Shown here piece by piece: positions 7,041-12,559 of a stretch of DNA of 13,952 nucleotides. Numbering within the stretch: position 1 is the first letter of the stretch; each line of letters opens with the position of its first letter. Source of the stretch: an uncultured Rhodoferax sp. (GTDB taxonomy: Bacteria; Pseudomonadota; Gammaproteobacteria; Burkholderiales; Burkholderiaceae_C); the NCBI GenBank assembly GCA_936943465.1, contig CAKZJN010000290.1:1-13952 (forward strand). Reading direction: 5' to 3'. The notes beneath the pieces are model-generated. The model worked only from the letters and a program-made list of their open reading frames with translations, was not told the DNA's origin and ran no database searches. The position numbers were made by a program, and so were the translations under genes.

Positions 7041-7070
7041 CGGCTACCTGGATTAGCCGAGTGATTTTTT
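7041..7070 (+). terminator. Hairpin plus T-run, candidate terminator for the cytochrome gene (overlaps the LysR gene's 3' end)
   Basis: CGGCTA (7041-7046) and TAGCCG (7054-7059) form a 6-bp stem with a 7-nt loop, followed by GTGA and six T at 7065-7070. The right arm contains the stop codon of the convergent LysR-family gene. A second, weaker inverted repeat (TGGCCA at both ends of a 9-nt loop) lies just upstream at about 7009-7026. On the minus strand the hairpin is followed by GATTTTCTGG, so it may work in both directions. Confidence 0.5.
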
Positions 7071-7940
7071 CAGCCAGTCGGCAAACGCCGCCACTTCCCA
7101 ACGGTCCATGGCACCGGTGCGCCAGCACAGGTAATGGGCGTGTGGGCTGGGCACATTGCGCAGATACGGCTCGCTAGTGCCCAGGCGCACGAGCGATCCC
7201 ATTTCCAGCCACGGGGCGCCCAGCTTGACTCGCACCAGCGCCACGCCCATGCCGCCGGCAGCAGCATCGCACATCAGGCCAATGTCGTTGAACTGCGAGC
7301 CTTCCAGCGGTTCGGGCCAGTCCAGGTGGTTGGCCGCAAACCAGGTGCGCCAGGGCTCCAGCGGGCTGCGCAAAAGCGGCACGCCCTCCAGGTCCTGGGT
7401 GGTCACAAAGGGGCCGTGCTCGCGCACAAAGGCGGGGGACGCCAGCGGGGTGACCTCGTCTTTGGTCAAGCACAGGTATTCCAGATCAGCGTAACGGCCC
7501 GGGCCAAAGCGCACGGTCAGGTCGGCATCTTCGGCCACCACATCGAGCAGGGGAATGGAAACCTGCAGCGTGAGGTCGATTTCTGGGTAGGCCTCGGTGA
7601 ACTGGCGCAGGCGCGGCAGCAACAGGCTGCGTGCAAAGGTGGGAGTCACGGCCAAGCGCAACTTGCGCTTGCCGGGGGCGGCCGTCGCACTCGGAAATTT
7701 TTGCAAGGTGGCCAGTCCCTCGCGCACATGCGCCAGGTATTCGCTGCCCTCGGTGGTGAGTGAAAAATCGGCGCGACCAAAGAGCTTGGTGCCGATAATT
7801 TCTTCGAGTTGGCGCACCCGGTGGCTGACTGCGCTGGGGGTGACATGCAGTTCTTCGGACGCTTGCGTCACGCTACGCAAGCGTGCCAGCGTCTCGAAGG
7901 TCAGCAAACACTGGATCGGAGGGATGCGGGCGGTACTCAT
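7053..7940 (-). CDS. LysR-family transcriptional regulator (GcvA-like)
   Basis: A 295-residue one-domain-plus-effector regulator. The N-terminal winged helix-turn-helix spans about 8-66, with TFETLARLRSVTQASEELHV and TPSAVSHRVRQLEEIIGTKLF as its recognisable core. From about residue 93 (KLRLAVTPTFARSLLLPRLRQF) comes the periplasmic-binding-protein-like effector domain; DLTVRFGPG and the CDAAAGGMGVALV block are typical of the GcvA/AmpR subgroup. It is divergent from the psd gene with 59 bp between starts, the classic LysR arrangement, so it may act on that promoter, though a link between this regulator type and phospholipid synthesis is not established. The ATG at 7940 has only a poorly spaced GAGG before it. 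Effector and targets are unknown. Confidence 0.9.
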   Translation of the reverse strand: MSTARIPPIQCLLTFETLARLRSVTQASEELHVTPSAVSHRVRQLEEIIGTKLFGRADFSLTTEGSEYLAHVREGLATLQKFPSATAAPGKRKLRLAVTPTFARSLLLPRLRQFTEAYPEIDLTLQVSIPLLDVVAEDADLTVRFGPGRYADLEYLCLTKDEVTPLASPAFVREHGPFVTTQDLEGVPLLRSPLEPWRTWFAANHLDWPEPLEGSQFNDIGLMCDAAAGGMGVALVRVKLGAPWLEMGSLVRLGTSEPYLRNVPSPHAHYLCWRTGAMDRWEVAAFADWLKKSLG

Positions 7941-7948
7941 GGCCTCAC

Positions 7949-7954
7949 TATAAT
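7949..7954 (+). promoter_or_regulatory. Consensus -10 (TATAAT) of a probable psd promoter
   Basis: A perfect TATAAT lies 46 bp before the psd ATG, giving a leader of about 40 nt that contains the ribosome binding site. No -35 near consensus is seen 15-19 bp upstream, which would fit an activator-dependent promoter. On the minus strand the same bases give TATAGT (7952-7947), which could serve the regulator gene but would leave it almost leaderless. Confidence 0.45.
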
Positions 7955-7988
7955 TCGCGGCCCTCTCTCTGCATATCCATGTTCACCC

Positions 7989-7993
7989 GAGGA
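7989..7993 (+). promoter_or_regulatory. Ribosome binding site that decides the psd start
   Basis: GAGGA lies six bases before the ATG at 8000. It comes after the alternative in-frame ATG at 7979, which has no such site, so translation most likely starts at 8000. Confidence 0.65.
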
Positions 7994-7999
7994 ACTGCC

Positions 8000-8857
8000 A
8001 TGTCCGACTCCCTAGCGGTGCTGCCGCAGTACCTCCTGCCCAAAAAAGCGCTGACGATTTTTGCGGGCTGGGTGGCCGGCGCACGCGGCGGTAGCTTCAC
8101 CACGGCACTGATCCGCTGGTTTGCGCGGCGCTACAACGTGAACATGGCGGAAGCCGCACAGCCGGATGTGGCCGCCTTCGCCAGCTTCAACGATTTCTTT
8201 ACCCGTGCCCTGAAGGATGGTGCCCGCCCGCTGGCTGCCGCCGATTACCTGTGCCCGGTGGACGGCGCCATCAGCCAGTTGGGCCCCATTACCGGCGACG
8301 CCGGCGACCGGATTTTTCAGGCCAAGGGCCACAGCTACAGCACCACCGCGTTGGTGGGTGGCGATGCCACGCTGGCCGCGCAATTCAAGGAGGGCAGTTT
8401 TGCCACGTTGTACTTGAGCCCGCGCGACTACCACCGTATCCACATGCCCTGCGACGGTGATCTACGCCGCATGATTTATGTGCCGGGTGATTTGTTTTCG
8501 GTGAACCCCACCACGGCGCGTGGCGTACCGGGCCTGTTTGCGCGCAACGAGCGGGTGGTGTGTGTGTTTGATTCGGCCGAGGGCCCGTTTGTGCTGACGC
8601 TGGTGGGCGCCACCATCGTGGGCAGCATGGCCACGGTGTGGCACGGTCAGGTGAATCCGCCGCGCCGCCCGGACCTTTGCGAGTGGACCTATGCGCCGGG
8701 GCAGGTGAGCCTCAAAAAGGGTGCCGAGATGGGCCGCTTTTTGCTCGGATCCACGGTGGTGATGTTGTTTGGCAAGGGCCGTTTGGCCTTTAACCCGGAC
8801 TGGTCTGCCACCCGCCCCATCCGCATGGGCGAGGCGATGGCGTCCAAGGCCGCCTGA
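8000..8857 (+). CDS. psd: Phosphatidylserine decarboxylase proenzyme
   Basis: Converts phosphatidylserine to phosphatidylethanolamine at the inner membrane, the last step of PE synthesis. At 285 residues it has the standard size of the proteobacterial enzyme. The self-cleavage motif LGST is at 249-252; cutting between Gly250 and Ser251 creates the pyruvoyl group on the small alpha chain. The other members of the proteolysis triad are present as Asp88 (CPVDGA) and His145 (DYHRIHMP), matching E. coli Asp90, His147 and Ser254 with a near-constant offset, so the enzyme looks functional. Start chosen by the ribosome binding site at 7989-7993. It is transcribed divergently from a LysR-type regulator and ends 4 bp before the stop of the opposing DUF3567 gene. 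Confidence 0.96.
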   Translation: MSDSLAVLPQYLLPKKALTIFAGWVAGARGGSFTTALIRWFARRYNVNMAEAAQPDVAAFASFNDFFTRALKDGARPLAAADYLCPVDGAISQLGPITGDAGDRIFQAKGHSYSTTALVGGDATLAAQFKEGSFATLYLSPRDYHRIHMPCDGDLRRMIYVPGDLFSVNPTTARGVPGLFARNERVVCVFDSAEGPFVLTLVGATIVGSMATVWHGQVNPPRRPDLCEWTYAPGQVSLKKGAEMGRFLLGSTVVMLFGKGRLAFNPDWSATRPIRMGEAMASKAA

Positions 8858-8861
8858 AACC

Positions 8862-9173
8862 TTAGTGCACGACGACGGGCGTGTGCGCCAGTTCGGCGTA
8901 ACGCTCCAGCGTGTCTTCGACTTCTTCCTGCGTCGGGGTGTTGATTTGCCAGGCTTTGATGTGCTCCTGGAACATTTCGGCCCAGGAGCCGTCCAAGTAG
9001 ACCTCTTTGCCGGAACGTTTGTCCACGATTTCGAAACCGTGGCGCATCAGCATGGGCAGGATTTGGGCACCGTATTCGGATTTGCTGGCGCCGGAGGGGT
9101 GTTGCAGATCGCTCTCCCGATTCGCCAGCATGTGGGTCACGGAATAGGTCTCGGAGTCGTACAAAGTGTTCAT
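8862..9173 (-). CDS. DUF3567 (BTH_I0359-type) small protein of unknown function
   Basis: A 103-residue acidic soluble protein without signal peptide or membrane segment. The C-terminal half carries what I recognise as the DUF3567 signature: GFEIVDKRSGKEVYLDG (46-62), the run WAEMFQEHIKAW (64-75), and a final PVVVH after a helical EEVEDTLERYAEL. The family is, to my knowledge, largely confined to Burkholderiales, which supports the taxonomic reading. Function is unknown. The start at 9173 is chosen because the family begins there (MNTLYDSETYSV); a longer frame reaching 9578 lies over the neighbouring gene in another register and is rejected. GAGGA lies about 11 bases upstream, slightly far for a strong site. 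It follows the DUF3108 gene on the same strand by 85 bp. Confidence 0.85.
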   Translation of the reverse strand: MNTLYDSETYSVTHMLANRESDLQHPSGASKSEYGAQILPMLMRHGFEIVDKRSGKEVYLDGSWAEMFQEHIKAWQINTPTQEEVEDTLERYAELAHTPVVVH

Positions 9174-9258
9174 AGCGGCGCGGTTCCTCGGTTGCTTGGC
9201 AATTGGGAGCTGGCTGTCTGAAATCAAGAGTAACAGGAAAGCGGGCCCGGCAAACGAA

Positions 9259-10362
9259 TCAGTCCGGTTTTTGTGTCTTTCGCCACAAAAGATCGGCATA
9301 GGCACCGTTGGCCTCGGTGATGCGAATGCGAACCGGCAAAAACTGCATGTCGGGGGCCAGCCAGACCTCGATGCGCTGATCGAACTCCACCGTGGGTTCC
9401 TTGGTGAAGCGGGTGCCGCGCAGGGTGCCGCCGGGCAGTTCCAGGGTTTCGCTGGCGCCCACCTTGAAGTCCCAGACCTCAGCGCGATGGGCGTCGGCGG
9501 CCTGAAAGCGGATGGAGGTGCCAGCCACATAGCGTGCCGGCTCGCCGGCAAACAGGGCGCTGAGTTGCAACAGCGCACTCAATTTGTCCTGCGCACCGGG
9601 CTGCAACGGCACATCCGCGTTATTGGCACTGAAAGAAATAATGCCCTTGTCGCGCTGAAAGTGGGTGGCCTTTTCGGCCCCGCGCGGCTTGTCGCCAAAG
9701 CGCACCGGTTGCAGGCCGCCATCGGTCAGCTCGCCTTTGCTCGTCCAGGTGCGCACCCGAAAGCCAAAGGCGGCCAGTTCCAGGCGGGCGTTGTAGCGCT
9801 GGGCTTCGGGTTGCCACCACAGCTCGCCGCTGGCGGAATATTTGAACCCCTTTTCTTCGCCGCGCCCGTCGTACAACAGGAGTGCGGGGGCTGCGTAAAC
9901 CACCTTCTTGGCGTTCTGGACCTCGGCTGCTGCCTGGGCTGCCGTGGCCGCTGCTAGCGATGTCGGGGTGGACGGGCCGGGCTCTGGAGGTTTGTCGGGC
10001 TGAGGGGGGGGCAACGCGGTGGTGGACACACCGGCGGTAGGTGTTGCGATGGCGGAGGCTTCTAATGCCGCGGGCGCTTCGGGCGTTTTTGTCGCGTCTT
10101 TTGAGGGCTTGGGTGGCAGTGGCGCTGCCGCCTTCTTGACCGGAATCGGGTTGACTACCGTTGCTGTGGCGTCTTGAGAGGGTGTCAGGATCGGCGACAC
10201 ATGGGGTGCTTCAATGGTGCGTGTCCGCCAACTGTCCGGCTGCGGCTCTGGCAGCACGGTTTCAGAGGGGCCAGTCAACCAGCCGATGTGCCCGGTTACT
10301 GCGCCCAGCAACAACAGGTGCACCAGCGCGACTGCGGCAGTGAGCAGAAACAATTTGCGCAT
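9259..10362 (-). CDS. DUF3108-family membrane-anchored protein with proline-rich linker
   Basis: About 367 residues. Residues 1-22 (MRKLFLLTAAVALVHLLLLGAV) form an N-terminal signal anchor. Residues about 34-150 are a low-complexity Pro/Ala/Thr/Lys linker, like the periplasm-spanning part of TonB-type proteins. The C-terminal 200 residues form the DUF3108 domain, recognised from the family's YSASGELWWQPEAQRYNARLE-type start (shortened here) and its VWLAPDMQFLPVRIRI ending. Presumably the globular part sits in the periplasm. Function is not established; the domain is beta-rich and common in Burkholderiales. The start is uncertain: ATG at 10404 (14 residues longer) and TTG at 10419 are in frame, and none has a clear ribosome binding site. 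I prefer 10362, where the Lys/Arg-led membrane segment begins. It is divergent from the FAH-like gene. Confidence 0.8.
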   Translation of the reverse strand: MRKLFLLTAAVALVHLLLLGAVTGHIGWLTGPSETVLPEPQPDSWRTRTIEAPHVSPILTPSQDATATVVNPIPVKKAAAPLPPKPSKDATKTPEAPAALEASAIATPTAGVSTTALPPPQPDKPPEPGPSTPTSLAAATAAQAAAEVQNAKKVVYAAPALLLYDGRGEEKGFKYSASGELWWQPEAQRYNARLELAAFGFRVRTWTSKGELTDGGLQPVRFGDKPRGAEKATHFQRDKGIISFSANNADVPLQPGAQDKLSALLQLSALFAGEPARYVAGTSIRFQAADAHRAEVWDFKVGASETLELPGGTLRGTRFTKEPTVEFDQRIEVWLAPDMQFLPVRIRITEANGAYADLLWRKTQKPD

Positions 10363-10448
10363 GGCGTAGGGTTGGAGCGGGAGGCCGGCCGGGGTGAGGG
10401 TCATGCAGGGTTGCAGCAAAACGGGGTGACTCTGGGCTTGTAACGGAC

Positions 10449-10472
10449 GGGGCCTAGTTTAGGGCTAGCCCC
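10449..10472. repeat. Inverted repeat in the divergent DUF3108 / FAH-like intergenic region
   Basis: GGGG-C-CTAG (10449-10457) and CTAGCCCC (10465-10472) pair over 8 bp with one bulged C and a TTTAGGG loop. It lies 23 bp before the FAH-like ATG at 10495. It may be a repressor operator between divergent genes or a structured leader; there is no T-run after it, so a terminator is unlikely. Confidence 0.45.
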
Positions 10473-10494
10473 TAATTGCGGCGAAAATGCGACC

Positions 10495-11487
10495 ATGAAA
10501 CTTGCAAGCTACCGAGATGGTTCCCGCGACGGACAACTGGTCGTGGTGTCGCGTGATCTGAGCCAGGCGCATTACGCCTCGCACATTGCCCAGCGCCTGC
10601 AACAGGTGCTGGACGACTGGAACTTTTTGTCGCCCCAGTTGCAGGACCTGTCGGACGCGCTGAACGCAGGCCGTGCCCGGCATGCGTTTCCCTTTGATCC
10701 GGCGCAGTGCATGGCACCCTTGCCCCGCGCCTTTCAGGTGGTGCAGGCGGAGGGCTACCCCAGCCTGGGCGCATTGAAACGTAAGGCCGCTGGCGACGAA
10801 TCCGAAGGCACGATGGCCGTTTACCAGGCAGCGGGTGATGCGCTGTTGGGCGCGTTGGATCCGGTGCAGTGCGGCAATGTGGCTTTTGGGGTGGACTTCG
10901 GCGCCAGCGTGGCCGTGATCAGCGGCGACCTGCCGCAGGACTGCGCTGCGGATCGGGCCTTGGACGGCGTGCGTTTGCTGGCGCTGGCCAACGGAATCAG
11001 TTTGCGCAACTTGGCAGCATCCGACGGTGCGCCCTCGGTGCAAAGCCAGTGCGGCGTGGCGTTCAGCCCGGTCGCAGTAACGCCCGACGAGTTGGGTGAA
11101 GCCTGGGGCCGGGGCCGTGTGAACCTGCCACTGCTGTGCAGTTGGAACGGGCGCAAGGTGGGCATGGGCGACGCGGGTGCCGCCATGGGAACCCATTTCG
11201 GGCAACTGCTGGCGCAACTGGCCAAAACGCGTCCGGTGCGTGCCGGCAGCGTGGTGGTGGCGGGTCCAGTCAGCAACGCAGGCCAGGAGAAAAAAGGCCA
11301 GTGGTCCTGGCCGGCGGGTTACCACAGCATCGCCGAAAAGCGCGCCATGGAAACGGTGCAGGACGGGCTGGCTGCTACCGCCTACATGGCTCTGGGTGAT
11401 GTGGTGCGGATCGAGATGAAAAACGCGGCGGGGCAGAGCGTTTTCGGTGCCATTGAACAGGAAGTGGTGGCCTTGACGGCAGACTAG
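10495..11487 (+). CDS. Fumarylacetoacetate hydrolase (FAH) family protein with apparently degenerate active site
   Basis: A 330-residue protein plainly of the two-domain FAH family found in Burkholderiales: the N-terminal block SRDGQLVVVSRDL (10-22), QQVLDDWNFLSPQLQDL (36-52), then the C-terminal FAH fold with AFSPVAVTPDELGEAW (189-204), RAGSVV and VFGAIEQ. Active members have F-E-x-E and N-D-V-S-L-R-N as metal ligands. Here the first reads F135-G136-A137-S138 and the second N166-G167-I168-S169-L-R-N, so the two Glu and the Asp are gone. The segment that normally carries the catalytic His (AYVNHVELV in relatives I remember) reads GYPSLGALK. A shortening is also seen around residues 82-118. 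The frame is intact and overall similarity high, so I read it as a pseudoenzyme, not a pseudogene. It ends by sharing CTAG with the marC-like gene's stop. Confidence 0.85.
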   Translation: MKLASYRDGSRDGQLVVVSRDLSQAHYASHIAQRLQQVLDDWNFLSPQLQDLSDALNAGRARHAFPFDPAQCMAPLPRAFQVVQAEGYPSLGALKRKAAGDESEGTMAVYQAAGDALLGALDPVQCGNVAFGVDFGASVAVISGDLPQDCAADRALDGVRLLALANGISLRNLAASDGAPSVQSQCGVAFSPVAVTPDELGEAWGRGRVNLPLLCSWNGRKVGMGDAGAAMGTHFGQLLAQLAKTRPVRAGSVVVAGPVSNAGQEKKGQWSWPAGYHSIAEKRAMETVQDGLAATAYMALGDVVRIEMKNAAGQSVFGAIEQEVVALTAD

Positions 11488-12086
11488 CCGTGCACCACTT
11501 GCAGCGCAAAGGTCTTGATGCCGCGCAGCAACATTTCAATGGCCACCGAGACCAGCACCAGGCCCATCAGGCGCTCGATCGCAACGACCGGGCGGTGGCC
11601 GATGATGCGCTGAATGCGTTCGGCAGACACCAGCACCACGGCGCTCACGGCCATGGTCACGCACAACGCCGCAATCCATTCCAGACGCTTTTCAGGTTGC
11701 TGCGAAACCAGCAGCAGCACGGTGGCCAAGGCGCTCGGACCGGCAATGGCAGGTACCGCCAGCGGGACGATCAGCGGTTCTTCCACCTGCTCCGGGTCCA
11801 CGCTTTCGGGCGGCGGAAACACCATGCGCAGGGCAATCAGAAACAGGATCACACCACCGCCGATTTGCAGTGCCAACTCGCTCAGGTTCATCACCTGCAA
11901 AAAGCGCTCGCCCACAAACATGAAGGTGAGCAGCAACACGAACGCGATCATGATCTCGCGCAGGATGACCCAGGGCCGGCGCTCGGGCGCCACGTGTTTG
12001 AGCGCGTTGGCAAAGATGGGGATATTGCCCACCGGGTCGGTGATCAGCACCAGCAGGATGGTGGCGGACAGAAAGGTGTAGTTCAT
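11484..12086 (-). CDS. MarC-family integral membrane protein (UPF0056/YhgN-like)
   Basis: A 200-residue inner-membrane protein with six predicted helices. The first helix holds the family's LLVLITDPVGNIPIFANAL motif (11-29, slightly shortened here), the third is LALQIGGGVILFLIALRMVF, and the short PLAVPAIAGPSAL re-entrant-like stretch follows a PES/DPEQVEE loop; both repeat the D/A-P-x-G pattern of the family. Transport substrate is unknown: the old link of E. coli marC to multiple antibiotic resistance was not upheld, and some databases call the family putative amino-acid transporters. Its ATG overlaps the TGA of the VOC gene (12086-12083), so the two are translationally coupled. Its stop codon overlaps that of the convergent FAH-like gene. 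Confidence 0.9.
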   Translation of the reverse strand: MNYTFLSATILLVLITDPVGNIPIFANALKHVAPERRPWVILREIMIAFVLLLTFMFVGERFLQVMNLSELALQIGGGVILFLIALRMVFPPPESVDPEQVEEPLIVPLAVPAIAGPSALATVLLLVSQQPEKRLEWIAALCVTMAVSAVVLVSAERIQRIIGHRPVVAIERLMGLVLVSVAIEMLLRGIKTFALQVVHG

Positions 12087-12496
12087 GCGGCGTACAGGGT
12101 GTCGAGTGAGGCAAAGCCCTTGACCTCAATCGGATTGCCGAACGGGTCTAGAAAAAACAGAGTCCATTGCTCGCCGGGTTGCCCGGCAAAGCGCAGTTGC
12201 GGCTCCAGCACGAATTGGGTCTTGGCGTCGGTCAGCCGCTGTGCCATCGCCTGCCAGTCGGGCAGCGCCAGCACCAGGCCGAAGTGCGGCATGGGCACAT
12301 GGTGCTCACCTACCCGGCCGGTGTTGGCGGTCTTGAAGGGTTCGCCCAAGTGCAGGGAAAGCTGGTGGCCATAAAAGTCAAAGTCGACCCAGGTGGCGGT
12401 GCTGCGACCCTCCTTGCAGCCGAGCACGTCGCCATAAAAGCGGCGGGCCGTGTCCAGATCGGTGACGTTGAAGGCGAAATGAAAAAGGCTGCGCAT
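12083..12496 (-). CDS. VOC (glyoxalase / extradiol dioxygenase) superfamily protein
   Basis: A 137-residue single-chain protein made of two beta-alpha-beta-beta-beta modules. Module one begins LFHFAFNVTDLDTARRFYGDVLG (4-26, shortened); module two begins PHFGLVLALPDWQAMAQRL (70-88). Candidate metal ligands are His6, His71 and Glu124 (NPIEVKGF), with His44 or His49 nearby, which is the spacing expected of metal-dependent VOC enzymes. DPFGNPIEVKGF near the end is typical of dioxygenase-like members rather than glyoxalase I. The reaction cannot be named from sequence. It lies upstream of, and overlaps by 4 bp, a MarC-type membrane protein; whether the pairing is functional is unknown. No clear ribosome binding site precedes the ATG at 12496. 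Confidence 0.85.
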   Translation of the reverse strand: MRSLFHFAFNVTDLDTARRFYGDVLGCKEGRSTATWVDFDFYGHQLSLHLGEPFKTANTGRVGEHHVPMPHFGLVLALPDWQAMAQRLTDAKTQFVLEPQLRFAGQPGEQWTLFFLDPFGNPIEVKGFASLDTLYAA

Positions 12497-12511
12497 CCCG
12501 TCAGGATAGCA

Positions 12512-12545
12512 GCCTCTTTTGGGAAAACAGGCAGGCCCCGGGGCC
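12512..12545 (-). terminator. Two adjacent inverted repeats, possible terminator behind the TonB receptor gene
   Basis: GGCCCCGGGGCC (12534-12545) is a perfect 12-bp palindrome 14 bp past the receptor's stop in the minus direction. It is followed by TGCCTGTTTT. Directly beyond is a second hairpin, GCCT-x-TTTT-ggg-AAAA-x-AGGC (12512-12532), an 8-bp stem with one mismatch. The order GC-rich stem then short T-run fits a weak intrinsic terminator, but the second hairpin lies only 16 bp before the VOC start and might instead affect that gene. Confidence 0.35.
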
Positions 12546-12559
12546 CGGCCCGTTGCCAG

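Noticed and set aside
8862..9578. Long frame that would extend the DUF3567 protein N-terminally to 238 residues
   Set aside because: The extra part overlaps the DUF3108 gene out of register and is not part of the family; the conserved start is at 9173.
10465..11325. Minus-strand open frame opposite the FAH-like gene
   Set aside because: Shadow with His/Gln-rich composition; considered because the FAH-like protein is degenerate, but FAH motifs on the plus strand are unmistakable.
11490..12374. Plus-strand open frame opposite the marC-like and VOC genes
   Set aside because: Antisense shadow rich in His, Gln and Arg, spanning two supported genes.
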